Shown here: piece after piece, positions 1 through 11,800 of the stretch
Layout of the letters: the number at the start of each line of letters is the position of its first letter
Numbering within the stretch: the first letter of the stretch is position 1
DNA from: Isoetes taiwanensis
Taxonomy: Eukaryota; Streptophyta; Lycopodiopsida; Isoetales; Isoetaceae
Direction: 5' to 3'
Assembly: GCA_021234155.1 (NCBI GenBank)
Contig: JAJEKV010000034.1
Span: forward strand, 4,085,491-4,149,490
Length of the DNA stretch: 64,000 nucleotides
Position numbers and translations under genes: made by a program
Notes under the pieces: model-generated
Seen by the model: the letters and a program-made list of their open reading frames with translations, nothing else
What the model was told of the DNA's origin: nothing
The model's database searches: none

Positions 1-729
1 TAGACTTGACAAGGATGATTGCCTTTGGATCAGATGGTGCTTCAGTTATGGTTGGGTGCCGGACAGGTGTAGCAACTAGCTAAAAGACTATAATCCTTTT
101 ATGACATCCATACATTGTGTTGCCCATAGAACTAATTTGTGTGTAGAATCTGAGCCAAACGTGCCAAGTTGCAAGCACATATGTGAGAAGGTTGATAAGT
201 CTGGTTAATGGGGCAGCAAGCTATTATTCCCGGGTAGCTTAAGAGGAGGGTTATTGAAGGCACTTGAAGAGGAACTTGCTTATTCTCGCTGCGGCTTGAA
301 CATATTTCAGCAACAAGGTGGTTGAGTAGACACCATGCAATTGACAAGTTATGCGAAGTGTATGAGCCTGTGATGATGGTATTCAAAGAAAATACTGCTG
401 CTCTTTATGATGAATTAAGGGAGTTTAAGATTATCTACATTTTGCATTTTTTGGCTGATATTTTGATGCACTTGACCACTTTGAGTTGTGATTTTCAGAA
501 AGATTGGGTGGATGTCACTTCAATAGCAGGACTTGTGGGCCATACAAAGCATCAAATTGAGGTAGAGTTTCTAACTGAAATGTTGTATTTGAATAGTGGT
601 CTAAAGGATAGCAAAGGATATCCTATAATTCCTGATTTTGGCTGCCCAAATGGAAAGCTTGCTGCACTTAGAGGGGCCTTCAGATCTAGGGTTCGCAGAT
701 GGCTTTGGAGACTTAGGGTTCCAAAATGA
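1..729 (+). pseudogene. hAT-type transposase relic (ZNF862-like class)
   Basis: Broken reading frames together resemble the middle of hAT-superfamily transposases of the ZNF862/KIAA1586-like type. Positions 3-89 read FGSDGASVMVGCRTGVAT, which carries the second catalytic Asp context. After a frame change around 90, the next segment reads SIHCVAHRTNLC, the conserved C/H segment of this family. The last frame (about 322-729) holds ILHFLADILMHLTTLSCDFQ followed by DVTSIAGLV, typical of the helical insertion domain. The N-terminus lies outside the window. The C-terminal dimerisation region is missing and the frame ends at 729. At least one frameshift and stops (about 87 and 211) make it non-functional. 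The family assignment is from motif recognition. Confidence 0.7.
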
Positions 730-2280
730 GAACGAAACATTTAGGGCAAACATGCCCTGTGTATAGCAATGTAGAAAATAATAATAATATGAACCTTAGT
801 ATTTAAGGCCAGAATATTGTATTTCTTAATGTTGCCATGAACCCATGGTGAAGATTTTGCAGATAACATAAACTCTTATACACAAGTACCTTTTTTTGTT
901 AGTATCGTGGTGATAGAACTTGGTAATTCAACTTTGCGTATTTTAGAATCATACGTGGGCTACCTTTGTTGTCTTGGACTCTTATGCCGTTGGAGCAAAC
1001 TTGTGTTGAACCCTGCCTTTATGCCAAGTTGAGTTTCGTATGGACCCAATGCATAATTGTTCAATGTAAAATAGATCCGGCTTTTTACAGTCTCGAAAAC
1101 CAAGAAAATGTGCCAAAATGATTTCAAATCATTGATGGAGTGTAGACGATGCTAGAATAGTAATCCGAATTGGCGTCAAAGAAAAATTGATGCCAAATAC
1201 CCAAGAGCCTTGTTCCCATAGCTGTTCTCGGTCGTAGGGGCATTTGAATATTTGAATATACAAGGGCATTTTGGCAATTACCCCAAATTACAAGAGCATT
1301 TTTAAAATCTTCCCTTGTTAAAATACCCATGTATTTATATATTTGCTAAAATGCCCTCCCCCATAAAATAGTACAGTCGACTTGGTGCCAGTTCAGAACA
1401 AGGTTCAGAACCAAAAATCTATCGACTAAACCCCTCATTAATTAGTAACGTAAACGTCATGTATTATAGTTAACATGTATGAACAATTAAACCCCTAGGT
1501 GAATGTGAAAGGAAGCTAGAGTCTGAATGCTATTTTGCTATTGGAAAAGATCTTAGAAATATTTGTTCTAAATTCGAAAGGTGAAGATATCTTTTAATTG
1601 CCTTGCGTCGGCCAAACATATCTCTTTTAAACTTTCTTCCTTTAGTCCACTTATGTCCTTAAGCTGGTACAGAAGCCGATCCAGCAACCAGTAAGCAGCT
1701 AGATTCTAAAGCTTTTTATTTTGTCCCTTTCTAATTCTTGCTTTATCTGATGTTTTTTTTCCTAAATCACATTCCCCTGTTTTTAAGAGCTAAATTAAGC
1801 TGATATTATGCTCCTCATGTTGAAGCCATTCTTATATCTCATTTGTTGTGAAAATACCTTCTTGTTTTGTGCTTGTTTTCAAAGTAATGCCGACCTTGGT
1901 AACAAATCGGCAACAACAAATCCGACCCTGGAAAATCAACCACTGGGGAAAATCGATCTACAAACTTGTTTCTAATATTTTCATGCTTTCTATTGCTTCT
2001 AGGTCTTGACCTTTTCAACATAGCCCTGATCGGGTTCCGAATCCGCCCTTGCAAAAGTGGAATCGTTGCCACCTTACGCTTTCCATGAACAAAATTGTTA
2101 CACCGCAACCCGTTGGAGCAAAGGGTTAGGGGCTCTCAGTTGAAATGCTGGGGGGGGTTGGGGAAGTTGTTCTTGAAATATGCGGCAATCTTTAAAAAAG
2201 AAATCAATAACCAAAAAGATTTTTGGCATTTTTTTGAGCCATTTCCATCAAAATTTCTAGGGTCTTCCGGGTAACTACAC
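730..2280. other. No recognisable gene
   Basis: AT-rich sequence with only short chance ORFs. It carries a few self-similar phrases (for example caagggcatttt and caagagcattttt around 1260-1300) but no element ends, RNA gene or protein similarity that I can support. Confidence 0.5.
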
Positions 2281-2394
2281 TACAATATTCAGTATTTCCG
2301 GTAGTCTTAAATATAAGCATGCATTTTGTAGCATATATTTAAGTAATAATTTAATCTACATCTTGAAAGTATAATATCTATTGAAGTTTATGAA

Positions 2395-2745
2395 TAAGCA
2401 CTATGAATAACCACCCTTTTGGTTGGGAATTATAAATAACCACCATGCAAATTACAATGGTACGGAAATTCATGCTACAAATCATATTCGATTGTTAGTA
2501 GACAATTCTGCAATAGAAAAACAACATGAATAACCACTAGATATTTATTATTGGCAGTAAAAACCACCTTGTAAACTACATTAATTTTAATAAACCATAC
2601 TACAAAAGAAAACCAATGTGGTCGATTTTTAATAGACAATTTCGGCAATAGAAAACCAACATGAATAACCACTAGGTATTTAAATTGGCAGTGAAAACCA
2701 CCTTCCAAACTACATTAATTCTAGTTAATCATGCTACAAAAGAAA
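2395..2745. repeat. AACCAC-rich repeat, two tandem units
   Basis: Two imperfect direct units (about 2515-2600 and 2640-2725) each run from a caacatgaataaccacta segment through an accacctt segment to a tactacaaaagaaaacc segment. The reverse complement of the same text occurs at about 12,760-13,120, so this is a dispersed family present in both orientations. ORFs predicted here are by-products of the repeat. Confidence 0.7.
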
Positions 2746-2751
2746 ACCAAT

Positions 2752-2850
2752 GTGGAATATGTAGCATAATAACAGGGGGTTTTCTTTGTGTTTTTGTACG
2801 CTTTTCACTAAGGTTTTCCTATGATTTCGTGATGTATTCAAATGGATGTA
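2752..2850. repeat. Direct repeat shared with 13,556-13,650
   Basis: The stretch from aatatgtagcat through acagggggttttctttgtg to ggttttcctatgatttcg recurs in the same orientation at about 13,556-13,650 with scattered changes. The AACCAC family next to it is inverted between the same two places, so the two neighbourhoods were not produced by one simple duplication. Confidence 0.65.
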
Positions 2851-2882
2851 CTAATGCGTACATCTAGAGGCACCATTTCTGA

Positions 2883-3083
2883 GCCATTGATTTTAGCTTT
2901 TTTTTTTTTCAATGGTCAACAACCAATGGCTCACAACAAAAGCCTTTTTTTTTGTGCATGTGGTGCATAATGGGCACATGAAGGGCCATTGATTTTAGCC
3001 TTTATTTTCAATGGTCAACAACCAATGGCTCACAACAAAAGCCCTCTTTTTGTGTGTGTGGTGCATAATGGGCACATGAAGGG
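2883..3083. repeat. Tandem duplication, about 100-bp unit
   Basis: Two near-identical units (2883-2984 and 2985-3083) each start gccattgattttagc and end gtgcataatgggcacatg. Each also holds an internal inverted repeat (gccattgattt against accaatggc). Confidence 0.8.
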
Positions 3084-3740
3084 CTTGAAGGGCGCATGTA
3101 GTGCGGTTTCCGTAAACCAACACATTTCTTATCATAACTTTTGATCCAGAGCTCTGTTTGAGATGATTTTTATTGCGTTGGAAAGCTCCCTCCGAGATAT
3201 TTTTGATAGTGTATGATATGGATATGTTTGGTTAAGTTATCTATGCTAAAACAACAATTTTTCGGCCGGGTTTGGAAGGCTTTCACATCCTACCAGCTGA
3301 TTAATACAGGATTGCGCTATTGGATATTGTTTTATGGCTCATTCCGAATGAAGCTTGCAAAAAATTACCATGCATTTTTAGATTTTGAGGCAGTTATTAA
3401 GCAAATTCCAAGGCACTTAGATCCTTGTGCTAACAAGCAGAAAAGTTTCCCACTTTGGTTTCTCACCACAAAACCACAAGAATCCATGGAGGCCAAAGGC
3501 TGCTGTTAAATTCCAGTTGAAAAATGTTTGTGTATGGGTGTTGCAAACTTTATGACTTTCGAAATAATGGGATCAATCACTCTATCTTTATGGTAACTTT
3601 TACTTATGTTCTATTTGTTTTATTGTGATCAAATTCAAAAAGCTACGGTGATGAAAGTCTCAAATGAATTCTAGTTTTTTTCCGTTTGAATTCTAAAATT
3701 TTTGTCACACCTGGGTGGCGTCCTAAGGCCTCAAGGGGCC
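3084..3740. other. No recognisable gene
   Basis: A 98-codon plus-strand frame (3213-3509) is open but has no family resemblance, no supporting motif and no neighbouring coding signal. I see nothing else supportable. Confidence 0.45.
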
Positions 3741-4195
3741 AAAATTTTTTCCAACACAAACCATTAACATTCAACATATAAAAATTAAATCCCCAACACA
3801 TAACAACCAACACATAACAACCATTGACATTAACAACCAACACATAACTACCATTGACATTAATTAACACAACCATTGGGTCCAACACATTTAAATTAAA
3901 ATCCCCCTTAAACCCCCTTTGGTTTGGGTGCATATTCACACGGGGGGTGACGTAGGGCAACGAGAGCCCTCATAATTGTATTTTGCACATACGAAATCAA
4001 CACCATATAGTATTCCGCTTGAAATCTTATAGTATTTTGCGAATCTTGTTATACAGTATACTTTCATACCCCACAAACGAGGAACTTTACGTACGGTGTA
4101 GATTAAGGAATAAGGGGTGAATATGCCTATCCAACAGCTCTCGTTGCCCGGAGTCAACCCCGTGTGAATATGCACCCAAACCATACCATAAACCA
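3741..4195. mobile_element. Diverged, truncated copy of the foldback element at 15,360
   Basis: The central part (about 3935-4180) matches the interior of the 15,360-15,810 element: the same order of cataattgtattttgc, atcaacaccatatagtatt, ccccacaaacgaggaacttt and gggtgaatatgcctatcc. The left arm is present and partly duplicated (caacacataac repeats at 3793-3850). The right arm stops after about 24 bp (gtgtgaatatgcacccaaacc), where AACCAC-family sequence takes over. Confidence 0.65.
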
Positions 4196-4400
4196 TTACC
4201 AACTTAATAACCGATGTTGTATCAATAAACTAACAAGAAAACCATGCTAGAAACCATTATCAATTTAAATAAACCATGTTGCAACAAAAACTAGCATGAA
4301 AAACCACATCCTACTTATAAAAACCACTATAATATGTGGTTTCTATTAAGATTATTATTTTTTGCATAAGTGGTTAATTATGGCAGTTAAATTTTAGGAT
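4196..4400. repeat. AACCA-rich repeat, inverted partner of 12,490-12,760
   Basis: Segments such as aaactaacaagaaaaccatg and ttaattatggcagttaaatt reappear as reverse complement at about 12,490-12,760 in the mirrored order. The two copies form a long inverted repeat about 8 kb apart. Confidence 0.7.
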
Positions 4401-4922
4401 GTCTTGTGAATGATATTCTTCAATTATGTAAATAGAATAGAATAGTTTTTTTAATGTCCACGGAGACCAATAGGTCATGGGACCCATACAATGGGCTAGT
4501 ACAATCATTACTACTAGGATTAAAAAACCCCTGCCTCGAAAGGTGAAACGTGAAAGGTGCATATGTTAAACGTGAAATGTGACAAGTATGTCTATATTGT
4601 TGCACTCAAAGCATGCACCTTTGATGACAGCCATCAGACATAGTAGAATGATACACCAAGGAGTGGAACGTGTTTGGATGATGTTCTCATGAACTCTTTG
4701 ATCTATATATATGTGGGAGCTTAGATGAGGCACATGCATCATAAATTACTCCTCCGAATTGTGATGTGGTCCCGTAGAATGCGATCATTTCTAGCATGAT
4801 ATGAGAGATGTGGTCTGTAACACTCTAATATAATAAAAGCATGTCGTGACAGAAGATCAAATGCAGATATGCTAACTAGAGCTCTGCCACGCGAAAGGTC
4901 CAACTATTTAAGAGAAGCACTA
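4401..4922. other. No recognisable gene
   Basis: Short chance ORFs only; nothing with family resemblance. Confidence 0.45.
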
Positions 4923-4925
4923 ATT

Positions 4926-5558
4926 CACTACTATTGCTTGCGACATTAGTTTAGAATGTATATCAAAACTTCACGTCACAAAATTCATGTGCATACCCAC
5001 GACACCGCACAAATTTTAATGACACCGTAGGTAGACATCCCATGTCGCTTTGGAATGTCTAGTCAGACGTCACGCTGACATCCTATGTCGTACAACGTGC
5101 CACGCACACGTTGCAAGTGCACATCTTTATGACTTAAGATGTCACAACTGTGAGGTCTCATTTATGACATAAGGAATAAATATGAAATAAATATTAATTT
5201 GATGTTCTTGATATGTTGGTAAGGCTTCATGTTTCTTAGCCAACGGTTAGAGGTTAGTTGCGTATTTTATACATCGTCATATATGGAGTATGTTTCTTCA
5301 ATGACGATGGCGTTGCCATTAATGTCGCAATCACATTGCAAGTGCGACATGTTATAACATCAAAATGATATATGGTGTATGTTTCTATGACATTAACGAC
5401 GTTGCCATTACATGCATATGCAACGTGATGTTGCGTTATGACAAATCCATGGTGACATCGTTTGCAATGTGTTTGAAACATGCAGGGTATGTGCATGTGG
5501 CGTTTGACATCGTTAATATGCCGTTGGGATGTCGCAAACCATCCATATTGTAGTAGGG
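4926..5558. mobile_element. CACTA-like non-autonomous DNA transposon (633 bp)
   Basis: The left end reads CACTACTATTGCTTGCGACAT. The right end, reversed, reads CCCTACTACAATATGG followed by GGTTTGCGACAT. The flanks 4923-4925 and 5559-5561 are both ATT, the 3-bp duplication expected for CACTA elements. The core TGTCGCA/TGCGACA recurs near both ends and internally (about 5040, 5323, 5343, 5530), like the subterminal repeats that bind CACTA transposases. No transposase is encoded. An internal imperfect duplication (5281-5339 against 5370-5427) explains the overlapping small ORFs. The right terminus is slightly non-canonical (CCCTA for CACTA). Confidence 0.55.
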
Positions 5559-5841
5559 ATTGTAAGGATTCAAGATGAGGAGATCATGTTATATTTAGAA
5601 CACAAGACTCCCAAAAATGAACTTGCAAAACCACCATGAGAACCAGCATATATTTGGTCTCTTGATACAATAAATCATAATGTCAACAAAAATCGCGTGT
5701 CCTTCATGGTTCCACGAAATCGTTAGTAGTTCATATCATATTTTTTTGTACTAGTTCTAAATTTTACACTAGTTTCTGGAAATCATCATTAGTTTGTAAG
5801 ATGGTTTATATGCATATTTTGATTTTGACAAATCGGTACTA

Positions 5842-6230
5842 AGGGAGGGTGCCCCTCATTGGATGCAGCAGATATGGCTCTTTCCGATGCCTCAAAAATA
5901 GACCTGTTTGGAGCTGTCGTTGGAGAGCTATAGGGCTTCAAATAGAGCTCCCTTTTGGCCCCTAATGGAGCACCCGATGCCCTGCACCATCGAAATCCAT
6001 CTAAGGCATCTTAGAATACGACATGCCTATATTCATTTCAAAGCCCTTAATGAGCAGATTCAAAAGCATCTGGTCCGTTGGAATTTTGCCTCTCCTTTAA
6101 AAAAAAAAATTTATCAAAGAAATACCAAAAAAGGGAAAAAAAAGTATGCAGTTTCAATCTCAGCCGTTACATTTGCACCATTTGGGGTCGATCCATAAGG
6201 GGACATGCACCAAAGGAGGGCACCCTCCCT
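5842..6230. mobile_element. Stowaway/Tc1-mariner-like MITE (389 bp)
   Basis: Perfect 13-bp terminal inverted repeats AGGGAGGGTGCCC, flanked on both sides by TA (5840-5841 and 6231-6232), the signature of Tc1/mariner-type insertion. The 389-bp length fits a MITE. The 96-codon open frame inside (5908-6198) is a passenger of the element and is not annotated as a gene. Confidence 0.75.
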
Positions 6231-6232
6231 TA

Positions 6233-7180
6233 ATTTATATCATGTATAATTACATAAATTCTTGTCACTAGTTTTTTTAAATCATTATTAGTTTTGGGAG
6301 ATGATTTTCAAGCACATATTGATTTTGCAAAGCCATTTCCAGTTCCTACCATATTTAATTATATGGATTCTAGCTTTTACAATGGTTTCTTTGAGAACAT
6401 CGTTAATTTATGAGATGGTTTTTACATAGTCTTGTTTAATGTTATAATTTTGAATGCTTTTGCATGCTAGTTGTCAGTGTATGCCAAATTCCTAGGAACA
6501 CTCGCACCCTACCTGTTGAAATCGAGAATTTCTAACAGAGAAAAAAAATTGTAAGAAGTTTTCTGGTCAAAATTTGTGGGTTTCTTTATATTTTTTTAGA
6601 TGAAATCTAGATTTTCATAGGCTCCTTTCGCTTACATGAAATATACTTGTTAGGTTTTTAGAGTTTGTCCCACACTAGTTGTCATTATCATATATGTTTC
6701 CAACCATCACTCATTAAATTTTGGTTTATGTCAGGAAAATGCGTTATTTTGGGAATGCCACCTCGGGTGGCACATTATCTCAAATTCTAGCCCATCCACG
6801 TGTCCAAAAGGTGATTTGGACCTATTTTATAACGTTCGATTTTGATCTAAGAAAAAGGACGGCCTTGAAATTTTATTCTCCCCTGTCCTTTCAAAACGTC
6901 GTGCCCTGCTAACGTCGTGCTCTGCTATGGCGATCAGGGTTTAAGTTTGACGGGCACTCCATAATTTTCCAATGACAGGCACTTTTTTTTTGGTCTTTCA
7001 TATGACAGAATGTTGATCAATTTGAACCTTTCAACTGACATACAAAAATTTTAATTGACAGAAAGACTGTTTTTCAATTATAAACTTAGAACAAAACGGT
7101 AAGTTACATAGTAGTAACTATTAATATAAACATATAGTTAAAAAGTTGAGAGTAGCATCATCAATATAATTCAAGAGTCA
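6233..7180. other. No recognisable gene
   Basis: AT-rich intergenic sequence. A 63-codon frame (6721-6912) has no supporting resemblance. Confidence 0.45.
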
Positions 7181-7480
7181 TCAAGAGACATTGCTACTCT
7201 TTCTTTCTTTCTTTTTTTCTTCATTCCAAGCATCAAAGCATGCTTTCCAATCCACGTGTTCAAATGGTTTACTCCACATAAAAACCATCATAGTAGCATA
7301 AAACGTTTCCAGCTTCATGCGGGCCCTCATACCACTCTTGACGTTATTTTGGAGGGAGAAACCCCTCTCACAACATGATGTGCTTCCTAGAATAACCATG
7401 CAACACTGCTATAGACTCATAAGTATTGGAAAATTGTTTCACCAACTATCTGCTGTTCCATCCTTCACTCTACAAATAGT
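7181..7480 (-). pseudogene. hAT transposase C-terminal dimerisation domain fragment
   Basis: The minus-strand frame (7399-7181) reads SCCERGFSLQNNVKSGMRAR and continues KLETFYATMMVF, the hallmark ERgFS...iKt..R block of the hAT C-terminal dimerisation domain. It ends in a lysine-rich tail, as these proteins do. Upstream to about 7480 the same frame continues with an in-frame TAG. Only the extreme C-terminus remains. It is on the opposite strand to the relic at 1-729, so it comes from a different copy. Confidence 0.7.
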
Positions 7481-7525
7481 CCAAGCCACCAACATATTTT
7501 TATTCTTGGCTGCCCTGAAAAGTGT

Positions 7526-8080
7526 CCCATCGATCCGAGACATCGGATCGACATTCTAGAATGGGGCGAGCATGCATGTCTTGCATGCATGCATGCGGCG
7601 CATGCCCTTTCTGGTTGGGAGTTCGCTATTTTAGGCGCGGTTTTGCATCAACGTCTCATCGGCGCTTCCTCTTCTCTCAGCAGTACCTTATTCTCTTTGA
7701 ATTGTTTCCAGGCAGGGGAGGGGCTTCTTCCTGCTTGGTTTGGCCAATTTGGCGTTTCTTTCATGCTGTGACATGTCCTTTCTCGGCCTTGACTCTTCTT
7801 CAGCCTTCATCCTGTGACCTTCGTCCTCGATTCTAGTTTGTTAAGGAAGTTCTCCGCGGGTATTCGTGGTTTGTTGGTTTCATATGGAGCCCCATTCTAG
7901 AATCCCATCGATCCGGAGACATCGGATCGACATTCTAGAATGTGGCGAGCATGCATGTCTTGCATGCATGCATGCGGCGCATGCCCTTTCTGGTTGGGAG
8001 TTCGCTATTTTAGGCGCGGTTCTGCATCAACGTCTCATCGGCGCTTCCTCTTCTCTCAGCAGTACCTTATTCTCTTTGAA
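7526..8080. repeat. 176-bp direct duplication, GCATGC-rich
   Basis: 7526-7701 and 7904-8080 are almost identical (a one-base insertion, ccgag to ccggag, and one or two substitutions). Both run from cccatcgatcc through a run of overlapping GCATGC sites to accttattctctttgaa. Overlapping ORFs in this stretch are explained by the duplication. A related 38-bp phrase (ggtttgttggtttcat to tagaatccc) occurs at about 7869-7906 and again at 8577-8614, suggesting a modular repeat or element ends. Confidence 0.85.
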
Positions 8081-8325
8081 CCCACCCTCCCCTTCTTTGT
8101 TTATTGTATTTGTCGCCTGGCACGCGTGACCAGCCCCTCTATTTGAAGAGGTTTTTGTTTTTGTCGCGTGCACGCGGCGTGATCAACCCTCCACTCGGGA
8201 GGTTTGTTTTGTCTCGCTTTGTTGTGTTGGTGATGTGCGTGTACAGGTTGGCGAGCAGCATCTGTTTCGACTTCTCCATGCGTGGGTTTTTGGGAGCGAT
8301 TTCTATGCCTTACGTTTGTCCAAGC

Positions 8326-8411
8326 CCCTTGCCGAAGGCTTATCACTAGGGTTTTTCCTCGAAAACCCGAAAGGGCGGGGTTTTTTAATCCCGGTGATAA
8401 GCTTTCTCGGC
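8326..8411. repeat. Inverted repeat with 23-bp arms
   Basis: Left arm ttgccgaaggcttatcacta, right arm ggtgataagctttctcggca, with a G/C-rich centre (gaaaacccgaaagggcgggg). It could fold as a hairpin. It lies between the repeated phrases at 7869 and 8577, so it may be the interior of a foldback element. Confidence 0.6.
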
Positions 8412-8614
8412 AGCAGTACCTGACCATACATCTATTAGCATTGTATTTTTTGGGGTCCAAATGATATAATTGGATTTTCCCTTTATTTTTCGTGGGTAGT
8501 TCGCATGTGTGCGGATACCCACTGTCCACCATTGTAGAAAATCTGCTGAGATGAATGAGAAGCCTATCTATCGGGCGGTTTGTTGGTTTCATGCGAGCCC
8601 CATACTAGAATCCC

Positions 8615-11158
8615 AACAAAGTCTTCTCTCTCACTCAAACAACGAGCTACATCTACCTTTGAACTAAACTTAGCAAGCAATTTGCCCAACCAATCAAATG
8701 TCTCAAAGGTCTCTTTGCTCGCTCTGACTGAAACGTGGTGAAAAAACCAAGCCATAGACTCCGTCCACAGACTCCACACAGACGCCATTTTGTGAAAAGG
8801 GGGGGAAAGAACCCAAAAAAAAAAAAAAAAAAACTGCAGCATTATCGAACTATCGCAAAGAGCCATGGCGGTACCGGTAGAGCGAAAATGACTCAGATTT
8901 TCCAAATTGGTGGATTTGTTGGGAAATGGGAGAATGTAGAAGGAATCGAAAATGTAGAAGTTAAAAAAAAATAATAATAATAATTAATGTTACCTAATTC
9001 ATTATTCTATTAGAGGTAAGGTACATTAACTCGATATGCCTATAAAATAGCCCTAGTCCTTGACAAGGCCCAGCACAAAAGAATGAAAACAGAACCCATG
9101 AAAACACAGGGCCACCGGAGGGCAACCCCTCGTGCGCAGCACCTTGTTTTTTTTTGGAGGCAAGATATTTATATTTTATTGATAAAGAAATTGTACAAGA
9201 CCTTATTACACGCCTCATAATAGGCTAGATATGAAGTATTCGAACCACACCCAAGAAGAGGGGTGGAAGAGATGCATAAACTTAGTACTTGAGTAAAGGT
9301 AGCTCTACTTCTTCTCTGTTATTCCCTCATACTAACGGAGGCCCATCCCTTTTTACTCGAAGATGAGTACTCTGACACAAACCTACACCTCTTCTAAACA
9401 ATAACAGATACTAAGGGAACAACCCCTAGATCTTTCCACCTGTTTGGGACATTTAATTCATCCATCAAAAGGGGTGTCAAATTGAGATGCCAAGAAGAAA
9501 TTCTATCACACATAAAGTTTCTATCAGATCAAAGAAAGGACAGAGAGCACAATGCTTCCTAAAGCTGCAACCACTTGAAGCTCATCCTTTTGGAAATGCA
9601 AAGCGCTTGGGAAGGCCAGGAGAGCCAGCTTCATCCCCCGCATTAACTAGGCTCTGTAATACATAACATAAGCGGTACTATAAGAGGTGTTCCATCTTCT
9701 CACTATGAAGGACATTTCCCAAGCCTACCCCAAAGGGGTGGTGCATATCCCCAACACACACACTCACATCCCAAACGTCGGCCCCGGGGGATTCACACAG
9801 AAGACCTGTATAAACCTAGTGAGTGTGTGGAAGGGGGTTTTTTTCTCGATGTTTTCGTACGTATACTAGGGGTTTAAATCCCCCTCTTACTGACATTCTA
9901 GTGTATTTTCTCCACGGAAGGGCTGTTTTTCCAACACTTTTGCGTATGTATATAGGGGTGTTTCTTCTCACCTTAAGCACGCAGGTGGCATATGCTCATG
10001 TGATAAAGGTGAATCCCCCGGGACGTCGGCATAGGCCACAACTCCCAATGCTCCTTCCAGCTGCAAAACAAACCTGGTCTCCCGCCCAAGGTCTACTTAT
10101 TTTCTATCTTTTCCTATTTAATATGTATAAATTGAACAAGTTAAATAGAAAATCATCTTCCCCTAAGCTAGGACGGGCGGCAAACAGCATGAGTGCTCCA
10201 AGAATCAACCAAGCGCAATAGGCAGACGAAGATCCACTTGCATTGTGCCAAGAGCATATTACTCTAAACTGTCACATGGCTTGTAAAGAAAGAATTCAAG
10301 TAAGCAACACAGAAGCTCTGATACATTCTTGGATGATAGAACTGCTTAGAACTGAAAGATCATGCTTGAATTCCACAAACCATTGGCTGCCTAACAAAAT
10401 CGAAGTTGAAGCAGAGACACCATACCTTTTCCTGTCAGAGATTCAGGCAGAAGCAGAGGAGCAGAGCAGGCGGCTATACTCTGCTGGCTCTCCTTTGTTG
10501 CCCAAATCCGGAATAAACAGGGAGGGGATGGACGAAAATGCACCAAACCAACCTTGCCATAGCAGCAGCATTGGATTTTCCGCCACTCCTCCAACTTCGA
10601 TGCAGCCCACTTCGTGCTACAGGCATCAGCGGCCACCACCGCCGCCCTAACCACAAGCCCTAAACATCTCCTAACCACAATGTCTAAACAATGTAAATTT
10701 AGATAGCGTTTTGAGCTGCTATTCAAATCTTATAAGGCACTTTTTCTCCATAGTATTCTCATGATACTATGGAGAAATATTATACGTTGGGGATTGAGGA
10801 GCCTTGCCTCTAGATGATAACCTACACAGATTGAGTTAACATTTATGCTTGGAAATGTAGAGTTCACCTAAGAATCATCTTTTATCTCTCCATTCAATTC
10901 ACTTTGTTTGCTCATTTGGAAGAAGTAATTGTCATCAGCAAAAAAATTTCTTTTGGCACCTGCTGATACGAGAGGTGCCTCTTGAGAGCCTAGCAAAAAG
11001 TTTCTTGACGATTGGAAGGTAAAAATTTCTTTTTTGGGATGGATGCGCTGCTTAACAAGTTAACAACCAAACAACAATTGGCATAGATCTTGCTCCCAAA
11101 AACATGTCGATTTTGGGTGTAATTTTTTTTTTCTTTCTGAAAGATCAAGTTAACTAAT
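8615..11158. other. Gene-poor stretch with repeat fragments
   Basis: Contains a poly-A run (about 8815-8833) and a segment (about 9150-9210) resembling transcript 3' ends (ttttattgataaagaaattg). A 14-bp inverted repeat (ccccgggggattcac at 9782 and gtgaatcccccggg at 10,009) encloses about 210 bp. Around 10,430-10,650 both strands are open for over 60 codons. On the minus strand that frame ends at a plausible splice donor (AAAAG then GTATGG, about 10,427), so a 5' exon is possible but unsupported by any motif. Confidence 0.4.
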
Positions 11159-11159
11159 A

Positions 11160-11190
11160 CTAGTAACGGGTGCCCGGCGTTGCCGGGCAT
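11160..11190 (-). mobile_element. Helitron 3' terminus (minus-strand orientation)
   Basis: On the minus strand the sequence reads GCCCGGCAACGCCGGGC, a perfect 6-bp stem with a CAACG loop, then ACCCGTTA and CTAG followed by T. That is the Helitron 3' signature (hairpin, CTRR end, insertion before T). The element would extend toward higher coordinates. I could not find its 5' TC end, so its extent is unknown. The hairpin matches the one at 55,547 with compensating stem changes. Confidence 0.6.
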
Positions 11191-11800
11191 AAATACGGTT
11201 TTATTTTCGAGACATAAAATTTTAAATATATCTGCAATATTTAGGCATCTTTAATAAGCAGTTGCCAATGCCTTACATACTATTGTTAGTTTGATGCATA
11301 AAGGCTTCATAGACTTCGTAACATGGAGCAAGACAGATGGATTTGTAAAAATTAAGTTAGTCCCTATTGAAACACCTGATGTTCCACACATTAAAGATCA
11401 AATGTATAATTGAAATGGTAGAAAGAAAATCTCATGATAATGTTTATTTGGGTAGTTGAGCTTTTGAGTGTTGCAACTGTACTTGATAAATTGAATGTGA
11501 TGTGTAGATGGGTGGCGAGTTGGAAGGAAATGCATGCTTTTTAATGTATTGTATTATAATTTATATGTAACATAGAAATCTGCAATGTGCATTATATATG
11601 TTCTCACTTTCAAAAGCAACCATGCAAATTGATACAATGGTCATTTGTACATGTGATGTTCCTTGCTTGAACATGTAGCAGGATAAAGTTGAAGCATATA
11701 AAATATCATTGTAGGGTCAATATAAACTTGAAGCATATGAAATCTTGTGATCACTGGGGAATAATTGTATTAGTAGCATGTATTATCTTGTGAGCATAGG

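Noticed and set aside
5908-6198. 96-codon ORF
   Set aside because: Contained within the TA-flanked MITE; chance frame.
7522-8464. Cluster of overlapping ORFs (60-104 codons)
   Set aside because: Products of the duplicated 176-bp block and hairpin; parallel ORFs repeat the same text in shifted frames.
10243-10726. Opposed ORFs of 135 and 111 codons
   Set aside because: Both strands open over the same stretch, with no motif; only a weak possible splice donor on the minus strand.
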